From: Anaerolineales bacterium HSG24
Lineage (GTDB): Bacteria > Chloroflexota > Anaerolineae > 4572-78 > J111
Direction of reading: 5' to 3'
DNA length: 64,000 nucleotides
Assembly (NCBI GenBank): GCA_030377895.1
Contig: JAUCGB010000002.1
Coordinates: forward strand, 1-64,000
Below are positions 44,401-51,761 of the stretch, piece by piece. The notes under the pieces are model-generated. The model saw nothing but the letters and a program-made list of their open reading frames with translations, made no database searches and was not told the DNA's origin. Made by a program: the position numbers and the translations under genes. Within the stretch, counting starts at the first letter, position 1. Each line of letters starts with the position of its first letter.

Positions 44401-45242
44401 GCCGAATGAGTGAGGCACACCTGAGCAATGATGGTGGCTTTGCGGGCACAGGCGACATAGTTATCCGGCAAATAACGCCTGATACGACCAATCCGAATAT
44501 CGAGGCAGAGTGGATATTGACGACTTATGGCGAATATGTGATACCGCGCACGGTCTATGTCCGCTTCCGAGACAGCTTGGGCAAATATTCCTATCCGGTA
44601 CAGGATGACATCATCTACGACCCGATTCCGCCTGAGGCAACCAACATCACCATTAATGGGCTGACGGCTCGCTCGGCAGAGATGCGTCAAACACAACTCG
44701 TTACCATTGGCCTGACCGCTTCCGATGATAATAGTGGCGTGGCTCTGGTTGAACTGAGTAATGACGGCCAAAATTATTCACCGATTAGTTCAGAATCTGG
44801 CACGTTCCAAACCGCATGGCAACTGCAAGGTGGTGCAACCGTTAGCAATACGGGAGGCGACCTTTTTGTGCGAGTTTACGACCGAGCCGGAAACGTCACC
44901 GTTGTGGAGACGGGGGCTGTGCCGCCGGAACTAGTCTCCATTAGTGGCACGCTAACCCCGACCATCGTGGCCGGGTCGCGGCATATCACTCTGACTGCCA
45001 GCGTTCTGCCGCTGACCACCACCATGCCAATCACCTATATCTGGCAGGCGACCGACCGCACCGAGAATGTGGTTTCGAGCAACGAGCTAACCCAGACTAG
45101 CGTGTTGAGTTGGCCGTTGAATTCGGGCGGCTGGAAGACAATCACTGTGACGGTCATGAATGTGGCCGGTACAGTCAGTTCGACCATTGAGGTTTATCTG
45201 CCCGGTGGAATCTACTTGCCGGTTCTGTTACGGCAACAGTAG
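38454..45242 (+). CDS. Giant secreted FG-GAP / DUF11 / PKD-like protein
   Basis: About 2262 aa. Start MMYRKLSYW chosen because a signal peptide follows at once (about 1-31, ending AQAQ). Residues about 35-1340 hold many FG-GAP/VCBS repeats with Ca-binding-like cores (DFDGDGDLDAFIVN, DLDGDGDLD), interrupted by two Ig-like SbsA-type segments (about 370 and 870). Then DUF11 (about 1350-1465), three PKD/Ig-like repeats (about 1475-1760), a second DUF11 (about 1845) and more Ig-like sequence. It ends in GGIYLPVLLRQQ, a tail like the YLPVVIK end of the 58181 gene. Likely a surface or extracellular adhesin or scaffold; no enzyme motif is seen. Confidence 0.9.
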   Translation: MMYRKLSYWFVITSISLVIMGLGLAQAQGGGIFVDTGQEFSDPQESLDVGLADFDGDGDLDAFIVNGNNQPNQIWFSQGNGLYSAGSQAPGESTSQAIAVGDIDGDKDIDAFVANDGPNYIWFNAGDGNFTSGVGLGDSNSQGVALGDLNGDALTDTIVANNGPNAIWLNDGGVFSTTVPMLGTGNSQDVAVADFNGDGALDLFVANNGPNTVWLNKGDGTFTDTLQSLGNLNSRAVSVGDVDGKNGPDVLVANRGDNNMIWFNDGTGYFTRDAQGTADQQNLGVGFNEDAVLSDLDGDGDLDAFVVAEAISNQVWMNDGAGSFSNSGQSLGSGASYGVAIGDINGDGMPDAFVANKDESHTVWLNFGKLDVVRIRMTPAPVSDQAERNNPIIVPYADTENISNDGNLTVHGHHSGQFSGSSSIGPRSITYTAASNFKAGELIQISTFTDSTNANAYVWQFWGKTDGGVGKFGAGMETADSTAKHNDVVIGDLDGDSSLDAFVVLDGGNRIWKNSGSGSMSPFGTAMGSSNSNAVALGDFDGDGYLDAVVANGRNDDTSQPNQVWMNDGSGNFSNSGQSLGEANSQAVAVGDLDGDGDLDIFVGNGWNPTTIAPPIGHQNVVWINNGSGGFTIGQTMNDYTSASAVALGDFDEDGDLDAFVTNDNQLINDNDRLDQLWLNDGQGQFSKSSQVFWESHGSNSTSAVLGDINNDGYLDIVIGNEGGVNQIWLNNGPQGSYGLGQRVIDSADFKFIPNQSVIWPYSNKTHDVGLGDFNNDGCLDLVLVANGPDSFGLIFANQCEQQLIPTADYGNYAANPIFKNLLTHLAPPSQMQAVQIGDMDGDGDMDVFIATADSGSYKSDRVWINQDDIKVIRTDPPQNGRTIADINQVEVEFSRGIDSSSVNTTTFSVWGQQTGYFDADSYQVPAHLTSTMRLIKSDSPKFKPGELIFGGVQKIMADDGVELPTPHMWQFWGQAIGGSGVFAELQSIANTNNSQDIALANIDDDPNDRIDAFVANRDGPNLFYQHTGGNPDIFLTSSPTTLPGDTQSNGVALADFNRDGFMDALVANTGENELVTDVGSQSTGVKSTNPITTSFDSRDVAVGDFGSLIVNDQGELVLAAVDGYLDAVFVNYGADNYVWLNNKAGGFISSTLSSANQNSQGVVVGDVSNDGRLDIIIANDGNNEVWLNDGVGGFNYSERREHTPGEGSNSTDLALADFNGNGSLDLVVVNADGLDYVWFNDGLGNFQEKNRETLPGSDQVVSNGVEVIDVDGDDDFDIFVAAKGANKVWLNEPVDPKGPFIMGEPLQGTVNTADSQAIAVGDVDGDGDVDAFIVNNGSTSRVWANIPWPKFIISKVVEPATVVQPSDKLTYTITITNGGDLVANDVVITDLIPTGAIYGKAIEQWDVGALNINATTSVSFPVTVGLATDNIVNDEYRVTSQEITVGRVGNKVESEVQIPIEEIKIIGPITGFMGVDYHFTVQVSPTYATTPFVYRWQSNGTQSGPTEIFSQSLTSNLGTISWNGKDKLGRQPITVTVQNPQNEREAVHFITLTTNAVELVRIEGPTELAVGQAYSFTGKAGPPEATTPITYTWQADGQDVSTPAWVNAFTHTIPYTWDSPGQKTIILSATNFGDVVTATHVVTVQIPPQQVVITGPITGPINIGHVFTATSSPITTSVPLTYIWQASNQTITEVYRSDLRHTIPLTWDEAGPQVITVTAINAGGSAMTTHTITTNLFGICQPITGVMLSRYPTNQLTTDTKIQFKVDITEGDPFSYTWTLDGVLQDEQRGTWEHQFPTAMSYVVGVTVTNDCTPLDHYLTETVVITDVIDKADLSQSYKMVSFTDFDVGDRLTYTIFIRNISNIPAFGTTLTDPIPADVLYVSETAMVNGQALTNISATGPIVWSGDVYSGTPVVISFAVEVLTTTNPITNIATLTYSGTDMLLQQVSNYNPGFTLSINEGALYTNIPTVTLRYSWTEPSVGRMSEAHLSNDGGFAGTGDIVIRQITPDTTNPNIEAEWILTTYGEYVIPRTVYVRFRDSLGKYSYPVQDDIIYDPIPPEATNITINGLTARSAEMRQTQLVTIGLTASDDNSGVALVELSNDGQNYSPISSESGTFQTAWQLQGGATVSNTGGDLFVRVYDRAGNVTVVETGAVPPELVSISGTLTPTIVAGSRHITLTASVLPLTTTMPITYIWQATDRTENVVSSNELTQTSVLSWPLNSGGWKTITVTVMNVAGTVSSTIEVYLPGGIYLPVLLRQQ

Positions 45243-45246
45243 CTAG

Positions 45247-45305
45247 GCGAATATGCGAATGGGCGAATGGGCGAATGGGCGATTCGGAGATTCGCCCATT
45301 CGCGG
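45247..45305. repeat. GCGAATGGGC array with inverted end
   Basis: Four GCGAATG(G)G units followed by an inverted ATTCGCCCATTCGC, between two genes. Confidence 0.65.
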
Positions 45306-45341
45306 CCTCACGTTTCATAAGGAGTAAGGAGAATCATTACC

Positions 45342-46874
45342 TTGAACCGTCGTTTACTATTGATAATATTGATAATAATCGGTTTGCTCAGTTTTATGGG
45401 AGGCGGTCTATTCATGCTGTTTGGGCCGACCACAACCGACCATCAACCGATTGCTCATGATGTCACACCGTCAGCCACACCTGCGCCCACGTTTGAGCGC
45501 GTTCCGGCGGCCACACCTACGCCCGATGCGGAACATTTTTATGATGAGGGAGTGGCCCAATATAATCTCAATCAGTACGAGGTGGCGATTACACAGTTTG
45601 ACCAAGCTATCTTGCTTCAGGCTAATTATGCCTTAGCTTTTAGTCGACGGGGGCTGGCCTATCGGCAGTTGGAGGAGTACGACCGAGCGTTGGAGGATTG
45701 CGAGGCCGCGATTCGCCTGAACCCTGATGATCCGTTGGGCTATGTCTGTCGGGGGGCGACCTATCGCAGTTTAACCCGTTATCAGCAGGCGTTGGCCGCG
45801 TTTGATGAGGCGATTCGACTCGCTCCTCGTAGTCCATACCCTTATAACAGTCGGGGCTTAACTTATCAAGATATGGCCGATTCTGAGGCTGCGCTGGCTG
45901 ATTTTGGTCGGGCAATTCGATTGCGGCATGAGCCATTAAGCTGGGTCTACAGTAATCGAGGCAACACCTACCGTCAGCTAGGGAACTTTCGGCGGGCGAT
46001 TATCGAGTTTGAACAGGCGATTCAACTCGATCCGACGGATGGGGATTTTTATTATAATCGAGGTGATTTATATGTTGGCATGAACGATTATCAGGCCGCT
46101 TTAGCCGATTTTGAGGTGGCGATTGAACTGACCTCTAGCAAACCTAGTTGGCCTTATTATCGGCGAGGTTTGGTCTATTACAGTTTGGGCGATTATGAGG
46201 CCGCGCTGACCGATTTTGACGCGGCAATTCAGGAGAAGTATGAACGGCTTAGTCGGCCTTATATTGGGCGAGGGCTGGCCCATCTAGCGCAGGAGGAGTT
46301 TGAGGCCGCGCTGACCGATTTTAGTGAAGCTCTCAATCAGCACCCGAATCCACCCGACTGGCCTTATATTGGGCGAGGATTGGTCTACTATTATCAAGGC
46401 GAGTATGAATCTGCGCTGACTGATTTTAGTCATGCCATTGAACTGGCCTCCGATAATTTGGCCTACGCTCACTATAATCGAGGTGATCTCTATTTCACCC
46501 TCAAACAATATGACGAAGCGTTGTCCGATTTTTCAGCCGCTATCAAAGCCGAGCCGAATGATGCCGCGGCATACAATCGGCGGGGGTTGGTCTATGGGAA
46601 CATGGGCGACCATCGTCAGGCCATTGCCGATTTCACCACCGCCCTCACCCTCGACCCAGAATTTGCCGCCGCCTACCGGAATCGGGGTCAAGCCTACAAC
46701 CACATTGGCGGGCATAACAAAGCCGTGGCCGACTTCACCGTCGCTATCACTCTCGACCCAGATGATTCTGCGGCCTATAAACATCGAGGCCAAGCCCGAA
46801 TTGGACTAGGCAACGATAATCGGGCTAAGTTCGATTTAGAACAGGCCGCGACGTTGGATAAGGAAGTGGAATGA
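45342..46874 (+). CDS. Membrane-anchored TPR protein
   Basis: A 510-aa protein. TTG start supported by AAGGAG about 10 bp upstream. TM helix about 4-26, a Pro/Thr/Ala linker, and 12 or so TPR units (for example YNLNQYEVAITQFDQAI, YRNRGQAYNHIGGHNKAVADF). TPRs mediate protein binding, so this is probably a scaffold outside the membrane; the partner is unknown. It follows the giant FG-GAP gene by 99 bp and may be in its operon. The shared GLVYYxxGxYExALxDF motifs reflect internal duplication. Confidence 0.85.
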   Translation: MNRRLLLIILIIIGLLSFMGGGLFMLFGPTTTDHQPIAHDVTPSATPAPTFERVPAATPTPDAEHFYDEGVAQYNLNQYEVAITQFDQAILLQANYALAFSRRGLAYRQLEEYDRALEDCEAAIRLNPDDPLGYVCRGATYRSLTRYQQALAAFDEAIRLAPRSPYPYNSRGLTYQDMADSEAALADFGRAIRLRHEPLSWVYSNRGNTYRQLGNFRRAIIEFEQAIQLDPTDGDFYYNRGDLYVGMNDYQAALADFEVAIELTSSKPSWPYYRRGLVYYSLGDYEAALTDFDAAIQEKYERLSRPYIGRGLAHLAQEEFEAALTDFSEALNQHPNPPDWPYIGRGLVYYYQGEYESALTDFSHAIELASDNLAYAHYNRGDLYFTLKQYDEALSDFSAAIKAEPNDAAAYNRRGLVYGNMGDHRQAIADFTTALTLDPEFAAAYRNRGQAYNHIGGHNKAVADFTVAITLDPDDSAAYKHRGQARIGLGNDNRAKFDLEQAATLDKEVE

Positions 46875-46888
46875 TTCGGGTAGTCTTG

Positions 46889-46930
46889 CTACCCGATAAA
46901 GTGGTTTAGCCAAAGATTCCGTTAGCGTCA
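46889..46930. repeat. Joined ends of family D and family A
   Basis: CTTGCTACCCGATAAAGTGG (D) runs directly into GCCAAAGATTCCGTTAGCGT (A); the rest of both is lost. Confidence 0.6.
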
Positions 46931-46950
46931 GTATTTTTACTACAATATCC

Positions 46951-47091
46951 CTGAGTACAGGACAAAAAAAGATTGAACTTGTTACAGAAGAAAAAAGGGA
47001 CACGGATTAACACGGATACACACAGATAAGCCTAAAAAATCCGTGTTTATCCGCGTTTATCCGTGTCCTAACTGTTTTGTCTGGTACTTAG
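46951..47091. mobile_element. Family C MITE copy 4 (141 bp) with an empty site elsewhere
   Basis: Flanks ACAATATCC (46942-46950) and ACAATGCCC (47092-47100) match at 7 of 9 bases. The sister locus after the terminator at 32990 reads GGGCATTGTAGTAAAAATAG without the element, so it is the empty target. Confidence 0.88.
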
Positions 47092-47100
47092 ACAATGCCC

Positions 47101-47129
47101 AAAGAAAAAGACGCGGGTTCTTTCCCGCG
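47101..47129 (-). terminator. Intrinsic terminator of the small gene, copy 3
   Basis: CGCGGG / CCCGCG stem with a CTTTTTCTTT tract on the minus strand, the mirror of 32962-32990. Confidence 0.8.
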
Positions 47130-47170
47130 CCTTTTTGTGTTGCATGTCGATGGGTGACGTTTTTTAACGA

Positions 47171-47449
47171 TTAGTCTCCATCTTTTTTTCTTGGCCCGCG
47201 CTTCCCTTTTGGGGGCGTGGGCGGCATGCCCGTATGGGCGATGAGCGCGTCTACATCGTGCCGCAGACTTTTGAGCGTGGTTTGAATCTCTTTGAGCATG
47301 ACCATCATTTGATGACGCTGGATGTTAGCTTGACGGTCGGTATCGTGTAACATGCTTATATGTTGAAGCTGATGCCCTATCGCCATCTCGATGGTCAGGT
47401 CTTCCACTTGCCACTTGTTCAATAGCTTTTTGATTGGCTCGGTACTCAC
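47171..47449 (-). CDS. Small coiled-coil basic-tail protein (cassette copy 3)
   Basis: A 92-aa protein, the same as that at 32642 except Pro for Ser at residue 5. GTG start behind AAAGGAGGT. It lies in the inverted cassette copy, with its terminator at 47101-47129 and the structured RNA 720 bp upstream on the same strand. Features as in copy 2: EMAIG block, heptad helix, basic Pro/Lys/Arg tail. Function unknown. Confidence 0.75.
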   Translation of the reverse strand: MSTEPIKKLLNKWQVEDLTIEMAIGHQLQHISMLHDTDRQANIQRHQMMVMLKEIQTTLKSLRHDVDALIAHTGMPPTPPKGKRGPRKKDGD

Positions 47450-47542
47450 GGTTTTACCTCCTTTGTAAGAATTAAGAATGAAAAATGAAGAATTATGAGT
47501 TGCAGGCAGAGTGCAATGCTTGCTTTGCCTGTCCTGCTATTC

Positions 47543-47645
47543 GGCTATCAACGTAAGCCGAGACATGTAGCACATGCTTCAGCCTGTGCCGCACAGTCTA
47601 AAGACTGTGTTACGATATTATCTGTCGCACGTTAAGTTGATAGCC
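47543..47645. mobile_element. Family I 103-bp element in cassette copy 3, unit 2 equivalent
   Basis: GGCTATCAAC...GTTGATAGCC, the mirror of 32434-32536. Confidence 0.7.
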
Positions 47646-47683
47646 CTGCTATTCATAACTGTATCGTTGTTCCTCATATTTCG

Positions 47684-47786
47684 TGGCTATCAACGTAAGC
47701 CGAGACATGTAGCACATGCTTCAGCCTGTGCCGCACAGTCTAAAGACTGTGTTACGATATTATCTGTCGCACGTTAAGTTGATAGC
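47684..47786. mobile_element. Family I 103-bp element in cassette copy 3, unit 1 equivalent
   Basis: Mirror of 32292-32394; TATTTCGT follows on both sides as the 8-bp duplication, with one side shifted by a base change. Confidence 0.65.
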
Positions 47787-47846
47787 TTATTTCGTAGAGC
47801 AACGATTAACCTATTTAGGAATCGGAAATTAAATAAGTTGCCCGTT

Positions 47847-48025
47847 TCGCCTTCGACAAGCTCAGGCGACGAGACGTAGCCTGAGCTTGTCGAAGGCGAA
47901 CTCCTCAAACATGCACAAGACGATGTAGGTCACGCTTGTAGCGTGACAATGACCGTTCGCCTGTATTGCTTGGGGGTATTACGGCGTTTATTTAGCAACT
48001 AGTGACGCTACAAGCGTCACCTACA
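47847..48025. repeat. REP-like palindrome (47847-47900) and F2 palindrome (47924-48025)
   Basis: Same elements and order as 32054-32234 on the other strand. The F2 end here is intact where copy 2 carries the family H insertion. Confidence 0.7.
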
Positions 48026-48167
48026 ATGGTTTTATTTGTAAAGCAAACTTAACGGAGAATGAACCATGCCGACATGTGAAAAGTGACAAGCAACCTCCGA
48101 AATATTCCCTGCGCTCTCCTCTAACCTCCTTTTTTGTTCCTACGTGCTAAAATAAAGAAATATAGAA

Positions 48168-48420
48168 ATAAAAAACCTCCACGGTGATTGCACCGTGGAG
48201 GTATAGATTCCAGCTTGTAACATGGGTTCAGTTGGACAAGTTGTTTAGCCGCTCTGCCGTTTGGGATGGCGCTTATAAGGCCATGCTTATTTACGTACAG
48301 GGTAGCCGAACTGTCTGCCTAACGACAAACACAATGTTATAATCGGTCTCGCCTCACGGTGAGCTTCTCACCGGGTGGAGTTTGGAGTCTGCTCCTCTTG
48401 ACGGGGAGTAACTCCATCCA
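48168..48420 (-). ncRNA. Putative structured RNA, cassette copy 3
   Basis: Third copy of the conserved block. The 5' hairpin reads GGAGTT/GACTCC (a G-U pair replaces C-G), and the second hairpin is CGGTGAG-AAG-CTCACCG with a loop unlike copies 1 and 2; the stem positions hold. The terminator is at 48176-48201 with a following T-tract on the minus strand. The upstream promoter-like region differs from copies 1 and 2 (TTATACT). The linked small gene is at 47171. Confidence 0.6.
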
Positions 48421-48619
48421 ATAGTTAAGTAAGTTTGAATGTGGCTGGAGTATAACAAGGTTTTGGCAAATTGGGCAGTAGTAAATGGAAAAGACGCGTT
48501 TCGGCGAGTTTGGGTGAGGGAGAATAGCGAATTGGCGAATTTGAATCGTCCGAATCGCGTCGTCGTTGCTATGTGGTTAAAAAAGGATGTAAATAAGAAA
48601 TTAAAAGCTGAATGATAAA

Positions 48620-48646
48620 TTGACAAAAATTAGAGGCTAGTATAAT
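48620..48646 (+). promoter_or_regulatory. Candidate promoter of the three-gene operon
   Basis: TTGACA (48620-48625), 15 bp, TATAAT (48641-48646), both consensus boxes though spacing is short. Downstream (48647-48784) are the inverted repeat GTTGCCATAGCAAC and two copies of AACATAAT, possible operator sites in a long leader. Confidence 0.55.
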
Positions 48647-48784
48647 ATGGCTATTATGTTAAAGATTGTTGCCATAGCAACATAATATGGCTGTGGTGCT
48701 TAAGCGGCTATAATTTTGATAAGTACTTTTATGGGCGTGTTGGCAACATAATAATTAGTTAGCTTTACGTAAGAGAGAAAGAAC

Positions 48785-50686
48785 ATGCTAGACATATCAC
48801 CACAACAATTACGTCAATTACATAAAATTCTCGAAATTTGTGCGCCTATTGATAGTAATGAAGGATTTCGTGCAGTTTTTGTTGATTCTCGAATCAGTAT
48901 GTGGCGTAACGATTTACCAGAAGCTACCAAGATAACAAAACGTATTGATTTGGTGATAGATTTTCTACGAGGTAGATATGATGACAATCAGCAAAATGCA
49001 TTAATTTTGCTATTACACGTTCTTGCGGACAGAATCTCAGAGGGAGATAGTTGCAAACACAAACTTTTAAATCTTGCTCAAGGACTTGAAAATAAACAAC
49101 ACAAAAAATTTGCTTTCTCTGGGTCTAGCCCTGCAACTTATGTTGACAAGAGCAAGAAATTTTTCATTAACTTGCTTTCCAATAAGCAATTTGTAATACT
49201 TTTGCTACTGGTATGCTTTACTTTTACCATAGCTATTTATGGCCCAAGTTTTTATCATTGGTGGATGAATAAAGCCAATGAAGACGAATCACTAATAATT
49301 CTAATACCTTATTCAGGACGATTTGCAGAATTAGAGTTCTCACCTGAGCGAGTAATTCGAGACTCTCTCCAAACACAAGTTGAGGAGCTTGTAAGAGAGG
49401 GATACAATATTCGCCTAGAGATATGGACACAAGCAGTTAGTACAGCACAAGAAGCTCGTGAAATTGGTCAGCTTTATCAAGCGACACTCGTAATTTGGGG
49501 AGAATTTGATGATGTCATTGGAATTCGTACATTTATTGAAATTCTTCCAGAGTTGCCATCTTTTGATATTCAGCAAAGTGGAAGTTTCCTTACACTCTCA
49601 CCGTATGTACTCAGACAATCTACAGTTGTTAGCGAAAACACCTTACCAATAGACGCTTTGCAGGAATGTTTGGGTCAAGACTTGGCACATTTAGCCGATT
49701 ACTCTGTTTTACTGTCATTAGGTATTGTGGATATGGCTTGGTCATCGCCTGAACGAGCCGAAGATTTATTCTCACAAGCAATTGAGGTAGTAGAAGCTCC
49801 CCATATCTGTCAGTGGAACTCTGATCAGGCTTACTACTGGCGAGGCACGGCACGTATGATGCAAGATCGCTATTCAGATGCTCGATATGATTTTGAGCAA
49901 GCTGTGCAAGCAAACCCGGACTTTTGGCCAGCGTTTGCACAGCTTGGTAGTGCTAACCTGGCTCTGGGGCAGCCTGATGAAACATATTTCCAGGTTGCTC
50001 TCAAGCATATTCCTCCAGATGACATCGCTAATCGCGTGATTATTCACAGCAACTTGTGTCTGGCACGCATGCCAGGGGATACTCCAGGCGACACCCTGGC
50101 TTGCTATCGTACTGTGAAAGAAGAAATCGGAGACAAGTCGATACCTTCGGAAGTGCAGGTGTTATATCTCATCCACTTGGGATATTGGTACCATCTACAA
50201 AAAAACTGCAACGAGGCTGAACGTCTTTATGATGAGGCTCTAGCGTTCCTGGATGAAGACAAGTTTCCAAGGGCAGTTGCCCTCGTTGAGGAAAACAAAG
50301 GATTAGTTATGCTATGTCAAAAAGAGTATGACCAAGCTGATCAGCATCTTGCCCACGCAAAAATCCTCTACCAAGAAAACGACCAAGTGGTTAGTATGGC
50401 TCGTGTACAAATTCGTATTGGAATGGTGGATTACTTGCAACGTAAACCATCTGCCCCCTCGAAATTTAACGAGGCATTGACGTTAGCAAAACAGGCATCA
50501 TCCCTGTACTACCAAGCATGGGCAAACATCGGCTTGGGTCTGACAGCGGAACAGAATGACAATGCTGAAGTAGCTTGTCAGTATTATCAACAAGCATTGA
50601 ATTTGCTTGAGGATTTAAATTCCCCTGAAATTAAAATGGTGCAGGATCGTATGAAGGAAAGCGCGTGTGAAGCCTTTATACCATAA
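48785..50686 (+). CDS. TPR membrane protein with adaptor-like N-terminus
   Basis: A 633-aa protein. Residues about 5-105 (LRQLHKILEICAP, ITKRIDLVIDFLRGRYDDNQ, ALILLLHVLADRISEGDSC) look like the helical effector-associated (EAD-type) adaptor domains that open many bacterial conflict and signalling proteins; this is by appearance only. TM about 133-155. An outside alpha/beta part about 165-260 (LIILIPYSGRF, ATLVIWGEFDDV) resembles the TolB-N-like segments in other TPR proteins. TPRs fill about 310-620. First gene of a likely three-gene operon, about 140 bp behind a consensus-like promoter. Function unknown. Confidence 0.75.
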   Translation: MLDISPQQLRQLHKILEICAPIDSNEGFRAVFVDSRISMWRNDLPEATKITKRIDLVIDFLRGRYDDNQQNALILLLHVLADRISEGDSCKHKLLNLAQGLENKQHKKFAFSGSSPATYVDKSKKFFINLLSNKQFVILLLLVCFTFTIAIYGPSFYHWWMNKANEDESLIILIPYSGRFAELEFSPERVIRDSLQTQVEELVREGYNIRLEIWTQAVSTAQEAREIGQLYQATLVIWGEFDDVIGIRTFIEILPELPSFDIQQSGSFLTLSPYVLRQSTVVSENTLPIDALQECLGQDLAHLADYSVLLSLGIVDMAWSSPERAEDLFSQAIEVVEAPHICQWNSDQAYYWRGTARMMQDRYSDARYDFEQAVQANPDFWPAFAQLGSANLALGQPDETYFQVALKHIPPDDIANRVIIHSNLCLARMPGDTPGDTLACYRTVKEEIGDKSIPSEVQVLYLIHLGYWYHLQKNCNEAERLYDEALAFLDEDKFPRAVALVEENKGLVMLCQKEYDQADQHLAHAKILYQENDQVVSMARVQIRIGMVDYLQRKPSAPSKFNEALTLAKQASSLYYQAWANIGLGLTAEQNDNAEVACQYYQQALNLLEDLNSPEIKMVQDRMKESACEAFIP

Positions 50687-50783
50687 AGTTTGACCAAAAA
50701 AATTGGTAAGTTTGTGGAAAAGTTAATCACTAGCTCCAAAGGTAATCTTAAGCCATCTTTTATAAACATGTAAGGAGGATATA

Positions 50784-51692
50784 ATGAGCAGTCATATTTC
50801 ACCTGTAAGCCAGACTAATTTAATCAATATGCAAGGTGACACTCTCTCGTGGTCTCCGGATCAAGTAACCACCGTGAACAACGTCTTACACTGTATTGCA
50901 CAAGATGTACCGGTAAATGCTAAAGAGTTCGACGAGAGTTTTACTTTGCTATCTCAGGATTTCGACGGTACGAATTTCTCCCCAATAGGCGGAATGGTCC
51001 AAGATGCATATCAACAAGCAAATACTCCTACACTCAAACTCAGGATCGCAGGGTTTTTTTTCCAGCATACCGAGTTTATGCATACTTTGCTTGAGTCTGA
51101 TCCCAGTGTGAGCCAGACTTTCGATGAGGGAAACCTTGAACGCCTGTGCAATATTGCAAGCGAATCGGATCCGGTCCGTCGGGTTCGGGGACTTCGGGAT
51201 TTTTGTCGTGAGCGTGTTGCAATTAAGCCTGAAGATCACATAGATTCTAAAGAATCTGAAGTGCTGACGGAAAGTCAGCCCCTTATCGGAGAGCCACGGT
51301 ATCCAGAATTGGCGGGTGTGATATCCAGGGGAGACACAGATGATATGGGCGAGATGATTTTGGACGCAGAAGCCAACGGAACATTGCCTCAACTTAGCGA
51401 CAGACTTGCCCAATTTGACCCTGCAGCAGTGAAGCCCCTCTTGAATGTCCTTATGCAAGATAGCCAGCTTAATTCACAACTAGTTTTCGATTTGATGTTG
51501 CAACTTCCCGATTCAGGGGAACATATGATGGATGCTCAGGTAAGCGAACACCTAGATGGTGAACTGCACGAGATAGGGCGCAACGAACTTGAACAATTGC
51601 TACTGAGTCCCGTATCTCCTGGTTCTATTGCCCAAACTTACCATCCGGCTGCTTTTTGTTCTCATGTGATGGGAATGTTAGTCCGGGATTAA
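50784..51692 (+). CDS. Unknown 302-aa protein of the operon
   Basis: Not recognised. TAAGGAGGATAT before the ATG is a strong ribosome site. It is acidic, soluble and mostly helical by appearance, with no Cys pair, P-loop or membrane segment. Two features stand out: an SDPVRRVRGLRDFCRERVA stretch about 130-150 and a leucine-rich C-terminal third (LLNVLMQDSQLNSQLVFDLM). It is set 98 bp after the first operon gene and 70 bp before the next, on the same strand, so it probably works with them. Confidence 0.75.
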   Translation: MSSHISPVSQTNLINMQGDTLSWSPDQVTTVNNVLHCIAQDVPVNAKEFDESFTLLSQDFDGTNFSPIGGMVQDAYQQANTPTLKLRIAGFFFQHTEFMHTLLESDPSVSQTFDEGNLERLCNIASESDPVRRVRGLRDFCRERVAIKPEDHIDSKESEVLTESQPLIGEPRYPELAGVISRGDTDDMGEMILDAEANGTLPQLSDRLAQFDPAAVKPLLNVLMQDSQLNSQLVFDLMLQLPDSGEHMMDAQVSEHLDGELHEIGRNELEQLLLSPVSPGSIAQTYHPAAFCSHVMGMLVRD

Positions 51693-51761
51693 TCAGGGTG
51701 CGCTTGGTACTCCCGGCAAGAGACATTATCATTCTCCAAAATCGGATAGCTGGAGACCATT

